Positions 15,101-25,034 of a stretch of DNA of 64,000 nucleotides are shown in pieces. The notes beneath the pieces were generated by a model. That model did not search any database. It had not been told where the DNA came from and worked only from the letters and a program-made list of their open reading frames with translations. The stretch covers positions 248,001-312,000 of the forward strand of contig NZ_JAQMWP010000006.1 in NCBI RefSeq assembly GCF_030403745.1, in the 5' to 3' direction. Positions within the stretch are counted from its first letter, which is position 1; each line of letters opens with the position of its first letter. This DNA comes from Streptomyces sp. S.PB5 (GTDB taxonomy: Bacteria > Actinomycetota > Actinomycetes > Streptomycetales > Streptomycetaceae). The translations under genes and the position numbers were made by a program.

Positions 15101-17698
15101 CTACTCGGCCGAGGGCGACTCACCCTCGTCCGTGCCGATGGCCGCGGCGCCCTCGGCGGTCTCGTCGACGGCGTCCTCGCCGTCGACCTCCTCCGCCTCG
15201 CGCCCCGCCTCGGCGTTACGTGCGATACCCACGACGGCATCGCGCTTGCCCAGGTTGATCAGTTGGACGCCCATGGTGTCACGGCCCGTCTCCCTGACCT
15301 CGTTGACTCGCGTACGAATCACACCGCCGCCCAGCGTGATGGCGAGGATCTCGTCGGTCTCCTCGACCACCAGCGCGCCGACGAGAGAACCCCGGTCCTC
15401 CACGATCTTGGCGGCCTTGATGCCGAGGCCGCCGCGACCCTGGACGCGGTACTCGTCGACGGCGGTCCGCTTCGCGTACCCACCGTCTGTAGCAGTGAAC
15501 ACGAACGTACCGGGTCGAACAACATTCATCGAGAGCAGCTCGTCTCCCTCACGGAAACTCATGCCCTTGACACCCGAGGTCGCACGGCCCATGGGCCGGA
15601 GTGCTTCGTCGGTGGCGGTGAACCTGATCGACTGTGCCTTCTTGCTGATCAGAAGCAGATCATCCTCGGCCGAAACGAGCTCGGCTCCGATCAGTTCGTC
15701 GTCCGAACCGTCATCCGTTTCCCGGAGGTTAATCGCGATGACACCGCCGGAACGGGGCGAATCGTAATCCTTCAGAGCCGTCTTCTTGACCAGACCGCCC
15801 TTGGTGGCGAGCACCAGGTACGGCGCGACCTCGTAGTTGCGGATCGCGAGGATCTCGGCGATCGCCTCGTCCGGCTGGAAGGCCAGCAGGTTGGCGACAT
15901 GCTGTCCACGCGCGTCACGCCCGGCGTCCGGCAGCTCGTACGCCTTCGCCCGGTAGACCCGGCCCTTGTTGGTGAAGAACAGCAGCCAGTGGTGGGTCGT
16001 GGAGACGAAGAAGTGGTCGACGATGTCGTCTTCCTTGAGCTTCGTGCCCCGTACGCCCTTGCCGCCGCGCTTCTGGGCGCGGTAGTCGTCGGTCTTGGTG
16101 CGCTTGACGTAACCGCCGCGCGTGACCGTGACGACGATGTCCTCCTCGGCGATGAGGTCCTCGATGGACATGTCACCGTCGTAGGGGACCAGCATCGTCT
16201 TGCGGTCGTCGCCGAACTTCTCGACGATGACGGCGAGTTCCTCGCTGACGATGCCGCGCTGGCGGACCGGCGAGGCCAGGATCTCGTTGTACTCCCTGAT
16301 CTTCGCCTGGAGTTCGTCGTGCTCCTGGATGATCTTCTGGCGCTCCAGGGCGGCGAGGCGGCGCAGCTGCATCTCGAGGATGGCGTTGGCCTGGATCTCG
16401 TCGATCTGGAGCAGGTCCATCAAGCCGGTGCGCGCGATGTCGACCGTCTCACTGGCCCGGATCAGCGCGATGACCTCGTCGATGGCGTCCAGGGCCTTCA
16501 GCAGACCGCGCAGGATGTGCGCCCGCTCCTCGGCCTTGCGCAGCCTGAAGCGCGTACGGCGGACGATGACCTCGATCTGGTGCGTCACCCAGTGGCGGAT
16601 GAACGCGTCCAGGGAGAGCGTGCGCGGGACGCCGTCGACCAGGGCCAGCATGTTGGCGCTGAAGTTCGACTGCAGGTCCGTGTGCTTGTAGAGGTTGTTC
16701 AGTACGACCTTGGCGACCGCGTCCCTCTTCAGCACGATGACCAGACGCTGACCGGTGCGCGAGCTGGACTCGTCCCGGACGTCCGCGATGCCGCCGACCT
16801 TGCCGTCCTTGACCAGGTCGGCGATCTTCTGCGCGAGGTTGTCGGGGTTGGTCTGGTACGGCAGTTCCGTGACCACCAGGCACTGGCGGTTCTGGATCTC
16901 CTCGACCTCGACGACCGCCCGCATGGTGATCGAGCCGCGGCCCGTGCGGTACGCCTCCTCGATGCCCTTGCGGCCCACGACCAGCGCGCCGGTCGGGAAG
17001 TCCGGGCCCTTGATGCGCTCGATCAGCGCGTCCAGGAGCTCCTCGTGCGAGGCCTCCGGGTTCTCCAGGTACCACTGGGCACCGGCCGCGACCTCGCGCA
17101 GGTTGTGCGGCGGGATGTTGGTCGCCATACCGACCGCGATACCGGCCGAGCCGTTGATCAGCAGGTTCGGGAAGCGGGCCGGCAGGACGGTCGGCTCCTG
17201 GGAGCGGCCGTCGTAGTTGTCCGTGAAGTCGACGGTCTCCTCGTCGATGTCGCGGACCATCTCCATGGACAGCGGCATCATCTTGCACTCGGTGTACCGC
17301 ATGGCGGCCGCCGGGTCGTTGCCGGGAGAGCCGAAGTTGCCGTTGGAGTCCACCAGCGGCATGCGCATCGACCACGGCTGCGCGAGGCGGACCAGCGCGT
17401 CGTAGATCGAGGAGTCGCCGTGCGGGTGGTAGTTGCCCATGACGTCGCCGACCACGCGCGCGCACTTGTAGAAGCCGCGCTCGGGGCGGTAGCCGCCGTC
17501 GTACATCGCGTACAGGACGCGGCGGTGGACGGGCTTGAGGCCGTCCCGGACGTCCGGCAGCGCACGCGAGACGATGACGGACATCGCGTAGTCGAGATAG
17601 GAGCGCTGCATCTCCGTCTCGAGCCCGACGGGCTCGATGCGGACCGTGGTGTCGCCTTCAGCGCCCTCGGGCGTGACAGGAGTGTTCTCGTCGGCCAT
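15101..17698 (-). CDS. gyrA: DNA gyrase subunit A
   Basis: The 865-residue DNA-breaking and rejoining subunit of gyrase, which introduces negative supercoils. The winged-helix/tower domain carries the catalytic tyrosine Y135 in AAMRYTEC. The quinolone-resistance region reads HPHGDSSIYD at 91-100, with Ser96 and Asp100 in the drug-sensitive form. The C-terminal half has the six-bladed DNA-wrapping repeats and a GyrA-box, QKRGGKG. The tail is highly acidic (GEDAVDETAEGAAA), which is usual in Streptomyces. The ATG at 17698 begins ADENTPVTP. It lies 42 bases after the gyrB stop on the same strand, so the two form an operon. Confidence 0.98.
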   Translation of the reverse strand: MADENTPVTPEGAEGDTTVRIEPVGLETEMQRSYLDYAMSVIVSRALPDVRDGLKPVHRRVLYAMYDGGYRPERGFYKCARVVGDVMGNYHPHGDSSIYDALVRLAQPWSMRMPLVDSNGNFGSPGNDPAAAMRYTECKMMPLSMEMVRDIDEETVDFTDNYDGRSQEPTVLPARFPNLLINGSAGIAVGMATNIPPHNLREVAAGAQWYLENPEASHEELLDALIERIKGPDFPTGALVVGRKGIEEAYRTGRGSITMRAVVEVEEIQNRQCLVVTELPYQTNPDNLAQKIADLVKDGKVGGIADVRDESSSRTGQRLVIVLKRDAVAKVVLNNLYKHTDLQSNFSANMLALVDGVPRTLSLDAFIRHWVTHQIEVIVRRTRFRLRKAEERAHILRGLLKALDAIDEVIALIRASETVDIARTGLMDLLQIDEIQANAILEMQLRRLAALERQKIIQEHDELQAKIREYNEILASPVRQRGIVSEELAVIVEKFGDDRKTMLVPYDGDMSIEDLIAEEDIVVTVTRGGYVKRTKTDDYRAQKRGGKGVRGTKLKEDDIVDHFFVSTTHHWLLFFTNKGRVYRAKAYELPDAGRDARGQHVANLLAFQPDEAIAEILAIRNYEVAPYLVLATKGGLVKKTALKDYDSPRSGGVIAINLRETDDGSDDELIGAELVSAEDDLLLISKKAQSIRFTATDEALRPMGRATSGVKGMSFREGDELLSMNVVRPGTFVFTATDGGYAKRTAVDEYRVQGRGGLGIKAAKIVEDRGSLVGALVVEETDEILAITLGGGVIRTRVNEVRETGRDTMGVQLINLGKRDAVVGIARNAEAGREAEEVDGEDAVDETAEGAAAIGTDEGESPSAE

Positions 17699-17740
17699 TG
17701 CTGGTGAAGATCCTTCCTGGTGCGGTCAGCTGAGACCGAC

Positions 17741-19780
17741 TCAGATGTCGAGGAAGCGGACGTCCTTGGCGTTGCGCTGGATGAACGCGCGACGGGCCTC
17801 GACGTCCTCGCCCATGAGGACCGAGAACAGGTCGTCGGCCTGGGCGGCGTCGTCGAGGGTGACCTGGCCGAGGACGCGGTGCTCGATGTCCATGGTGGTC
17901 ACACGCAGCTCCTCGGCGTTCATCTCGCCGAGACCCTTGAAGCGCTGGATCGAGTCCTCGCGCACGCGCTTGCCGCGCTGCCGGCCCATCTCCAGGAGCG
18001 CGTCGCGCTCGCGGTCCGAGTACGCGTACTCGATGTCGTCCCGGCCCCACTTGATCTTGTACAGCGGGGGACGGGAGAGGTACACGTGCCCGGCCTCGAC
18101 CAGCGGCCGCATGAAGCGGAACAGGAAGGTCAGCAGCAGGGTGGAGATGTGCTGACCGTCGACGTCGGCGTCCGCCATCAGGATGATCTTGTGATAGCGG
18201 AGCTTCTCGATGTCGAAGTCCTCGTGCACACCCGTGCCGAAGGCCGAGATCAGCGCCTGGATCTCCTGGTTCTGCAGGATCTTGTCGATCCGCGCCTTCT
18301 CGACGTTGAGGATCTTGCCCCGGATCGGGAGGATCGCCTGGTACTGCGGGTTACGGCCGGATTTGGCCGAGCCGCCGGCGGAGTCACCCTCGACGATGAA
18401 GATCTCGCACTTGGTCGGGTCGTTGGACTGGCAGTCGCTCAGCTTGCCCGGCAGCGACGCCGACTCCAGCAGACCCTTGCGACGCGTCAGGTCACGCGCC
18501 TTGCGGGCCGCCACGCGCGCGGTGGCCGCCTGGATGCCCTTGCGGATGATGTCCGCGGCCTCGACCGGGTTGCGGTCCAGCCAGTCGTTGAGGTGCTCGT
18601 AGACGGCCTTCTGCACGAAGGTCTTCGCCTCCGTGTTGCCCAGCTTGGTCTTCGTCTGGCCCTCGAACTGCGGCTCGCTCAGCTTGATCGAGATGATCGC
18701 CGTCAGACCCTCGCGGATGTCGTCACCCGTGAGGTTGTCGTCCTTCTCGCGGAGCAGCTTCTTGTCGCGCGCGTACTTGTTGATCAGATTCGTCAGCGCC
18801 GCACGGAAGCCCTCTTCGTGCGTACCGCCCTCGTGCGTGTGGATGATGTTGGCGAACGAGTACACACCCTCGGTGTAGCCACCGTTCCACTGCATCGCGA
18901 CCTCGACGGAGAGGTTGCGCTCCTTGTCCTCCGCCTCCAGGTCGATGATCGAGGGGTGGACCACTTCCCCCTTGCGGGAGTTGAGGTACTTCACGAAGTC
19001 GACGATGCCGCCCTCGTAGTAGTACGAGACGGTCTTGACCTGGTGCTTCTCGTCCTCGCCCGCCTCGTCCGCGCCCGCGGTGGCCTTCGCCGACTCGCGC
19101 TCGTCGGTGAGGCTGATGCGCAGCCCCTTGTTGAGGAACGCCATCTCCTGGAAACGCCGCGACAGCGTCTCGAAGGAGTACACGGTGGTCTCGAAGATGT
19201 CCGGGTCGGCCCAGAAGGTGACCGAGGTGCCGGTCTCGGAGGTGGCCTCGTGCCGCTCCAGCGGTGCGGTGGGGGCGCCGCCCTTGTACTCCTGCGTCCA
19301 GCGGTAGCCGTCGGTCCTGATGTCGACCGCGAGCTTGGTGGACAGCGCGTTCACGACGGAGACACCGACGCCGTGCAGACCACCGGAGACGGCGTAGCCG
19401 CCGCCGCCGAACTTGCCGCCCGCGTGCAGCACGGTGAGCACGACCTCGACGGCCGGCTTCTTCTCGACCGGGTGGATGCCCACCGGGATGCCACGGCCGT
19501 TGTCGACGACACGCACACCGCCGTCGGCCAGGATCGTCACGTCGATGGTGTCCGCGTGCCCGGCCAGCGCCTCGTCGACCGAGTTGTCGACGACCTCCTG
19601 CACAAGGTGGTGCAGGCCGCGCTCGCCGGTCGAGCCGATGTACATACCGGGTCGCTTGCGAACGGCGTCCAGGCCCTCGAGGACGGTGATGGCGCTGGCG
19701 TCGTACGAGGAGGTGACCTCGCCGTTGACGCCGACGTCGGTGGACGGGATGTTCTCGTTGGGGTTGCCGGAATCGGCCAC
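17741..19780 (-). CDS. gyrB: DNA gyrase subunit B
   Basis: The 679-residue ATPase subunit of gyrase. The GHKL ATP site is visible: EVVDNSVDEALAGHAD, DNGRGIPVGIHP and GLHGVGVSVVNALS. The TOPRIM metal site follows, with EGDSAGGSAKSGR and the DADVDGQHI motif. The protein ends RFLDI. I chose GTG 19780 because AAAGGG precedes it and the protein then begins ADSGNPNENIPSTD, as in other Streptomyces. The longer in-frame start at 20011 adds 77 residues of non-conserved sequence. The gene is expected to respond to supercoiling, as gyrase genes do elsewhere; no such element is proved here. Confidence 0.98.
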   Translation of the reverse strand: MADSGNPNENIPSTDVGVNGEVTSSYDASAITVLEGLDAVRKRPGMYIGSTGERGLHHLVQEVVDNSVDEALAGHADTIDVTILADGGVRVVDNGRGIPVGIHPVEKKPAVEVVLTVLHAGGKFGGGGYAVSGGLHGVGVSVVNALSTKLAVDIRTDGYRWTQEYKGGAPTAPLERHEATSETGTSVTFWADPDIFETTVYSFETLSRRFQEMAFLNKGLRISLTDERESAKATAGADEAGEDEKHQVKTVSYYYEGGIVDFVKYLNSRKGEVVHPSIIDLEAEDKERNLSVEVAMQWNGGYTEGVYSFANIIHTHEGGTHEEGFRAALTNLINKYARDKKLLREKDDNLTGDDIREGLTAIISIKLSEPQFEGQTKTKLGNTEAKTFVQKAVYEHLNDWLDRNPVEAADIIRKGIQAATARVAARKARDLTRRKGLLESASLPGKLSDCQSNDPTKCEIFIVEGDSAGGSAKSGRNPQYQAILPIRGKILNVEKARIDKILQNQEIQALISAFGTGVHEDFDIEKLRYHKIILMADADVDGQHISTLLLTFLFRFMRPLVEAGHVYLSRPPLYKIKWGRDDIEYAYSDRERDALLEMGRQRGKRVREDSIQRFKGLGEMNAEELRVTTMDIEHRVLGQVTLDDAAQADDLFSVLMGEDVEARRAFIQRNAKDVRFLDI

Positions 19781-20196
19781 GAAGCGCCCTTTCTGGCACA
19801 GCACGAGCCAGGCTCCTCGGCGGGTTGCCGGAGCGGCTGCGGCATGTTGCGTTGGTAAGCCTTGATCAGCGTTGCTCAGCGTTTCCCGGGCGGTCCCCAC
19901 GTTTGGGGCGGGATTGGCTTCCAGTCTACCGGTAGCGCCGACAGTGATGGGGGTTTGCCGGTACCTGAGTCCGCATGTGCCGCCCTGAATAGTCCTCCGC
20001 CGGGTCCCCATATACGGAACGGGGCTCCAAGAGGCTCACGGAGGCACTCAGCGCTTCCGGCTGTCAACCCTTGGCTACTTGGGAGTCAGGTCGATGTTCG
20101 CAACCGCGTGCGGTCCCACGGCACGACGGCCGCCGGGAGTCCCTGAGGACCACCGACGGCCGTCGATGTGATGTCCGTCACCCGCAGGTTTGCGGG
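19781..20196. other. gyrB upstream region, no gene
   Basis: This 416-base gap between dciA and gyrB must hold the gyrB promoter. On the minus strand a TAGACT (complement of 19923-19928) is a possible -10, without a convincing -35. A short hairpin CCCCA/TGGGG lies near 19896-19909, and ACCCGCA/TGCGGGT at 20180-20197 overlaps the dciA stop and may be a weak terminator. Confidence 0.5.
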
Positions 20197-20733
20197 TCAC
20201 CCGTAGGTGTCACCAGGGCCTGTGCTGCCCGGGGCACGCAGGGGGCCGTAGCGCCGCGCGGGACCACCGGGCCCCTGCACCTTGATGATCCGCACGGCCC
20301 CGTGCCCGAGATCCTCGTTCAACCGCGCGACGAGCGTCGGCGCGAGCAGCCGCAGATTGGTGGCCCAGGCCGTCGAGTCGCACCGCACGACCAGCACCCG
20401 CTCGTCCTCGTCGTACCGCTCCGGCTCGCAGTGCTTGGCCACGTCCTCGCCGACGATCTCCGGCCAGCGCCCCATCACACCGCCGACCGCCGCGGGCGCC
20501 TCCCAACCCCGCTCGCTGAGGAGCCGGTTGATCGCCGACCCCAGCGCCATCGGGTCGCGCCCGTCGGCGCGCGCGCCGGAGCGCAGACCGCCCCGCCGCG
20601 CCTGCTTCTTCTGCTGCGCCGCGTCCCCACGCGCGCGTGCCTGCTCCTTGGCGGCACGGAGCGCCACGCGCGCGAGGTCGACGCCGGAGGGCTCAGGCGC
20701 CTTCTTGGGCGCCGGCTCCTGAGGGCTGCTCAT
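20197..20733 (-). CDS. dciA: DciA-like protein (DUF721), predicted replicative helicase loader
   Basis: A 178-residue protein of the DUF721/DciA family. DciA proteins load the DnaB replicative helicase in bacteria lacking DnaC or DnaI, so this probably serves initiation at the nearby oriC. The N-terminal 55 residues are basic and disordered. The conserved core (about residues 59-140) contains INRLLSERGWE, VMGRWPEIVG, HCEPERY, and the STAWATNLRLL strand-helix typical of the KH-like fold. The ATG at 20733 overlaps the recF stop by four bases (ATGA), implying translational coupling. Its partner would be the dnaB product at 60.9 kb. Confidence 0.88.
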   Translation of the reverse strand: MSSPQEPAPKKAPEPSGVDLARVALRAAKEQARARGDAAQQKKQARRGGLRSGARADGRDPMALGSAINRLLSERGWEAPAAVGGVMGRWPEIVGEDVAKHCEPERYDEDERVLVVRCDSTAWATNLRLLAPTLVARLNEDLGHGAVRIIKVQGPGGPARRYGPLRAPGSTGPGDTYG

Positions 20734-21851
20734 ACCCGCTCCACCACCCCACCGGACACCGAGTACCGCGCCCCCACCAGCAGATGCGGTACGTCGTCGT
20801 CGACCGCAGCCGTCACCAGCACCTGCTCACCGGGCGCCACCAACTCCGCCAGCCGCTCGCGCCGCCGGGTGTCCAGCTCGGCGAAGACGTCGTCGAGGAC
20901 CAGCACCGGCTCATTGCCCTCCGCGCGAAGCAGGTCGTACGACGCGAGGCGCAGCGCCAGCGCGTACGACCAGGACTCCCCGTGCGAGGCGTATCCCTTG
21001 GCGGGCAGCTGACCGAGTTTGAGAACCAAATCGTCTCGATGGGGGCCCACGAGGGTCACACCCCGCTCGATCTCCTGCTTACGGGCCTCCGCGAGCGCCG
21101 CCATCAGCTGCTCGTAGAGGTCCTCGCGCGTGTGCGCCTCACCCGGCGCCGACGGCTTGTACTCCAGGGCGATCGGGCCGCCGCCGGGCGCGAGCTGCTC
21201 GTACGCCTTGTCGGCCAGCGGCTGGATCGCGGCGATCAGGTCGAGCCGCTGAGCGAGCAACTCGGCGCCCGCGCGCGCGAGGTGCTGGTCCCAGACGTCG
21301 AGGGTGGACAGGTCCATGGAGCGACCGCCGTGCCGCCGGGCGAGCGCCGCGGACTTCAGCAGGGTGTTGCGCTGCTTGAGGACCCGCTCGTAGTCCGAGC
21401 GCACGCCCGCCATGCGCGGGGAGCGCGCGGTGATCAGCTCGTCCAGGAAGCGGCGCCGCTCACCGGGGTCGCCCTTGATCAGGGCGAGGTCCTCGGGCGC
21501 GAACAGGACGGTCCGCACGATGCCGAGCACGTCACGCGGCCTGACCTGCGAGGACCTGTTGATACGGGCGCGGTTGGACTTGCCCGGGTTCAGCTCCAGC
21601 TCGACCAACTGCTGCCGCTCGCCCTGCTTGACCTGCGCCCGGATCACCGCGCGGTCGGCGCCCATACGGACCAGGGGCGCGTCGGAGGCGACGCGGTGGC
21701 TGCCGAGGGTCGCGAGATAGCCGACCGCCTCGACCAGATTCGTCTTGCCCTGCCCGTTGGGGCCGACGAAAGCCGTGACGCCCGGGTCCAGTGGAACTTC
21801 GACCCGGGCGTACGAGCGGAAGTCGGCCAGCGACAGATGCGTGACGTGCAT
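20730..21851 (-). CDS. recF: DNA replication and repair protein RecF
   Basis: A 373-residue SMC-like ATPase that helps load RecA at gaps with RecO and RecR. Walker A is GPNGQGKT at residues 30-37. The ABC-type signature and Walker B are seen in the C-terminal SHGESWSYALALRL and PVLVLDDVFAELD. The start ATG 21851 begins HVTHLSLADFRSYARVE, the normal RecF N-terminus; a longer in-frame start at 22181 would run into the gnd gene. It lies 53 bases after gnd and overlaps dciA. Confidence 0.97.
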   Translation of the reverse strand: MHVTHLSLADFRSYARVEVPLDPGVTAFVGPNGQGKTNLVEAVGYLATLGSHRVASDAPLVRMGADRAVIRAQVKQGERQQLVELELNPGKSNRARINRSSQVRPRDVLGIVRTVLFAPEDLALIKGDPGERRRFLDELITARSPRMAGVRSDYERVLKQRNTLLKSAALARRHGGRSMDLSTLDVWDQHLARAGAELLAQRLDLIAAIQPLADKAYEQLAPGGGPIALEYKPSAPGEAHTREDLYEQLMAALAEARKQEIERGVTLVGPHRDDLVLKLGQLPAKGYASHGESWSYALALRLASYDLLRAEGNEPVLVLDDVFAELDTRRRERLAELVAPGEQVLVTAAVDDDVPHLLVGARYSVSGGVVERV

Positions 21852-21904
21852 GGTCGGGCGCCGACCTCCCCCAGCTTGCGAGCTGTTGTGAACAGCCCTG
21901 TGGA

Positions 21905-22780
21905 TTACTTCTTCTCTACCGCGTGGCCGCCGAACTGGTTGCGCAGCGCCGCGATCATCTTCATCTGCGGCGAGTCGTCCTGCCGGGACGCGAACCGCGC
22001 GAACAGGGACGCGGTGATCGCCGGGAGCGGTACCGCGTGGTCGATGGCGGCTTCCACAGTCCAGCGGCCCTCGCCGGAGTCCTGTGCATAACCGCGCAGC
22101 TTGTCCAGGTGCTCGTCCTCGTCGAGGGCGTTGACGGCCAGGTCCAGCAGCCAGGAACGGATGACCGTCCCCTCCTGCCACGACCGGAACACCTCACGCA
22201 CGTCCGTGACGGAGTCGACCTTCTCCAGCAGCTCCCAGCCCTCGGCGTAGGCCTGCATCATCGCGTACTCGATGCCGTTGTGGACCATCTTGGCGAAGTG
22301 GCCCGCGCCGACCTTGCCGGCGTGCACCGAGCCGAAGTCGCCCTCGGGCTTGAGCGCATCGAAGACCGGCTGCACCTTGGCGACGTTCTCCGCGTCGCCG
22401 CCGTACATCAGCGCATAGCCGTTCTCCAGGCCCCATACGCCGCCGGAGACACCGCAGTCGACGAAACCGATGCCCTTGGCCGCGAGCTCCTCGGCGTGCT
22501 TCTCGTCGTCCGTCCAGCGGGAGTTGCCGCCGTCCACGACGACATCGCCCGGCTCCAGGAGCTCGGCCAGTTCGTCGACCGTCGACTGGGTGGCGGCACC
22601 GGCCGGGACCATCACCCAGACCACGCGCGGACCCTTCAACTTGCCCACAAGCTCTTCCAGGCTGTGGACATCTGCGAGGTCCGGGTTGCGGTCGTATCCG
22701 ACGACGGTGTGGCCTGCGCGGCGGATCCGCTCGCGCATGTTGCCGCCCATCTTGCCGAGGCCGACGAGACCGAGCTCCAT
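21905..22780 (-). CDS. gnd: 6-phosphogluconate dehydrogenase, short decarboxylating form
   Basis: A 291-residue enzyme that oxidises and decarboxylates 6-phosphogluconate to ribulose 5-phosphate, yielding reduced cofactor. The Rossmann motif is GLGKMGGNM at residues 7-15. The substrate-binding signature DGGNSRWTDD and the catalytic block HAGKVGAGHFAKMVHNG with the conserved lysine are present, with EYAMMQAYAEGW after it. The family's short type (about 300 residues) is often NAD-linked. The ATG at 22780 follows AAGGAAC. It sits between dnaN and recF, a position typical of Streptomyces but not of most other bacteria. Confidence 0.93.
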   Translation of the reverse strand: MELGLVGLGKMGGNMRERIRRAGHTVVGYDRNPDLADVHSLEELVGKLKGPRVVWVMVPAGAATQSTVDELAELLEPGDVVVDGGNSRWTDDEKHAEELAAKGIGFVDCGVSGGVWGLENGYALMYGGDAENVAKVQPVFDALKPEGDFGSVHAGKVGAGHFAKMVHNGIEYAMMQAYAEGWELLEKVDSVTDVREVFRSWQEGTVIRSWLLDLAVNALDEDEHLDKLRGYAQDSGEGRWTVEAAIDHAVPLPAITASLFARFASRQDDSPQMKMIAALRNQFGGHAVEKK

Positions 22781-23046
22781 CAGTTGTTCCTTAGGTTGCT
22801 GTGGCGTGAGTGGCACCTTCGTACCCACGTCCGAGCCTAAACCCGGACGCTCACGCACACCTGTGGGCATACGCGCTCATACGTACGCCCTCACCTGCGG
22901 GTTCTCCCCAGGCCCGGGCCCTCGCACCCACAGCCTGGGGACAACTTCCGCCAGCTCAGCCGCTCAGCCGCACCGGCATACTGCGATCGTGTGGGGGATG
23001 ACCCCCACACCCCCAGCAGGCGTCCGGCCCAGGCACGCTGCCAGGC

Positions 23047-24177
23047 TCAGCCGCTCAGGCGCACCGGCATGATCAGGTACTTGTAGGCCTCGTCCGCCTC
23101 GGCGTCCAGCGCCGGCTTGCCGCTGAGCAGCGCGGGCTTGGTGGACGTCGTGAAGGACAGCTGGGCGACCGGGGAGTCGATGGCGCTCAGGCCGTCCAGC
23201 AGGAAGGTCGGGTTGAAGGCGATCGAGATGTCGTCGCCCTCCAGGTTGGCGTCAACCCTTTCCACAGCCTGTGCGTCGTCGCTGGAACCGGCCTCCAGGA
23301 TGAGGACGCCCTGCTCGAAGCTCAGCCGCACCGGGGTGTTCCGCTCGGCCACCAGGGCCACACGCTTGACGGCCTCCACGAAGGGGGCGGTCTCGATCAC
23401 GGCGACGGAGTTGAACTCGGTCGGGAACAGCGTGCGGTACTTCGGGAGGTCGCCCTCGAGGAGACGGGTCGTCGTACGACGCCCGGCGCCCTCGAAACCG
23501 ATCAGGCCCTCGCCCGCGCCGGAGCCGGAGAGCGCCAGGGTGACGCTGTCGCCGCTCGTGAGCGCCTTGGCGGTGTCCAGGAGCGTCTTGGCGGGCACCA
23601 GGGCGACCGCGGACGCGTCGGGGTTCTCCGGCTTCCACAGGAACTCACGGACCGCGAAGCGGTAGCGGTCGGTGGAGGCCAGCGTGACGGTGTCGCCCTC
23701 GATCTCGATGCGCACACCGGTCAGCACGGGCAGCGTGTCGTCACGGCCGGCGGCGATGGCGACCTGGGAGGCGGCGGAGGCGAAGACCTCGCCGGGGACG
23801 GTGCCGGTCGCGGTCGGCATCTGCGGCAGCGCCGGGTACTCCTCCACAGGCAGGGTGTGGAGTGTGAAGCGCGAGGAGCCGCAGACCACGGTCGCCCGTA
23901 CACCGTCTGTGGAAATCTCGACCGGCCGGTTGGGGAGAGCGCGGCAGATGTCGGCGAGGAGTCGGCCGGACACCAGGACCGTGCCCTCCTCCTCGACCTC
24001 CGCCTCCACGCTGACCCGCGCGGAGACCTCGTAGTCGAAGCTGGAGAGGCTGAGCGCCCCGTCCTCGGCCTTCAGCAGGAGGCCGGCGAGGACAGGCGCC
24101 GGCGGACGGGCCGGGAGGCTGCGTGCCGCCCAGGCCACTGCCTCCGCGAGTACGTCGCGTTCCACCCGGATCTTCAC
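23047..24177 (-). CDS. dnaN: DNA polymerase III beta subunit (sliding clamp)
   Basis: A 376-residue clamp that dimerises into a ring around DNA and tethers the replicative polymerase. Three repeated clamp domains are evident: MKIRVERDVLAEAV at the start, GTVPGEVFASAASQVA in the middle and PFVEAVKRVALVAERN in the third. The C-terminus YKYLIMPVRLSG is the conserved end that supports the partner-binding pocket. It starts at GTG 24177, directly beside oriC. The gap to gnd (266 bases) holds no visible gene. Confidence 0.98.
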   Translation of the reverse strand: MKIRVERDVLAEAVAWAARSLPARPPAPVLAGLLLKAEDGALSLSSFDYEVSARVSVEAEVEEEGTVLVSGRLLADICRALPNRPVEISTDGVRATVVCGSSRFTLHTLPVEEYPALPQMPTATGTVPGEVFASAASQVAIAAGRDDTLPVLTGVRIEIEGDTVTLASTDRYRFAVREFLWKPENPDASAVALVPAKTLLDTAKALTSGDSVTLALSGSGAGEGLIGFEGAGRRTTTRLLEGDLPKYRTLFPTEFNSVAVIETAPFVEAVKRVALVAERNTPVRLSFEQGVLILEAGSSDDAQAVERVDANLEGDDISIAFNPTFLLDGLSAIDSPVAQLSFTTSTKPALLSGKPALDAEADEAYKYLIMPVRLSG

Positions 24178-24930
24178 TGTTGCCGCCTCCTGCTGTTGCC
24201 GGCGCTTCGCTCTGCCTGGCCCTCGTCGTCTGTCTCGGTGTCGTCAGCCCCTGTGAGGGGAAGGACACCGGGGAACAGTCTGACGCACCCCACTGACAGT
24301 AGGTGCCTCTCGGGGTCAAGTCGTGACGAGGGGCAGCAGGGAGCCGGACAGCGAGTTGTGCACAGCCCCCTCTTCGAAACGGATTCCCAGCTCTCTCTAG
24401 TTGGGAGTAGTAGTAGGGGCTGTGGAAACCGTGGATAACCCCGTTTTCCCAGGTCAGGCGGCAGATTTTGTCCACGGGCCCTGTGGGCGAAGACGGTGGA
24501 CAACTCGGCGGATCTGTGGAGAACAGAAAGTTCTGCACACCCCATGCACAGCCTGAGGCGACTTCTCCCCAGCGCCGTCCCCAGCTTTACCCATGTTTCC
24601 CACACCCCAACCCGGCACCTTCGTGTGACGCCTTTCACTCGACCCGGTGAGCAGCCGCGTCGCGTTGCCGAACAGTGGACAGCGATGTGGAGAAACTGGT
24701 GATCGCTGGGGACAACGTGCCTCAGCCTGTGGGTTGCCGGTGGACAACTTGATGCACAGCCTGTGGATCTTTTCTCTGTCCACAGCCTGTGGAGATCGTT
24801 CATCCACCAATCCACAACCAGGTGACCAGTGCTGATGACCTTTCAACAGGGGCCCCTGTGGACACAGTCTGGACAACTTCCCAGTCCCCAGGGTGTGGAC
24901 GGCAGAAAGTCACCGAATCTGTGGAGAGAG
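24178..24930. other. Chromosomal replication origin oriC with about 17 DnaA-box-like sites
   Basis: Non-coding gap between dnaN and dnaA, dense in 9-mers like TTGTCCACA or its complement. Sites on the TTGTCCACA strand: 24356, 24468, 24776, 24808. Sites on the opposite strand (TGTGGACAA-like): 24421, 24430, 24495, 24515, 24674, 24686, 24739, 24762, 24788, 24857, 24868, 24894, 24920. Closest to consensus are TTGTCCACG (24468), GGTGGACAA (24495, 24739), CTGTCCACA (24776) and TGTGGACAC (24857). Boxes fall in two groups either side of a gap at about 24530-24670. I see no clear AT-rich 13-mer array, as reported for Streptomyces oriC. Confidence 0.95.
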
Positions 24931-24978
24931 GCCGTAACGCGGCGGCTATTCGAACACCGGGCTACGGCGACGTGACGA

Positions 24979-25012
24979 AGGGCGCCCTCGGGAACGTGTC
25001 CCGGGGCGCCCT
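24979..25012 (-). terminator. dnaA terminator
   Basis: A stem of about 14 bp with one bulge, AGGGCGCCCTCGGGA (24979-24993) with TCCCGGGGCGCCCT (24999-25012), lies 23 bases beyond the dnaA stop on the minus strand. It would keep dnaA transcripts out of oriC. Confidence 0.75.
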
Positions 25013-25034
25013 CAGCGACGGACGACCGGCTTGC

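Noticed and set aside
14957..17707. A 916-codon open frame antisense to gyrA, and similar long frames opposite gyrB and the WD40 gene
   Set aside because: In high-G+C DNA with strong third-position bias, antisense frames stay open by default. The translations are Val/Asp/Arg-rich low-complexity shadows, with no ribosome site or domain.
19896..19909. gyrB upstream hairpin as a riboswitch
   Set aside because: Only a 5-bp stem with no further conserved architecture that I can recognise.
24174..24876. Minus-strand frames across oriC
   Set aside because: They run through the DnaA-box array, lack ribosome sites and translate to low-complexity sequence.
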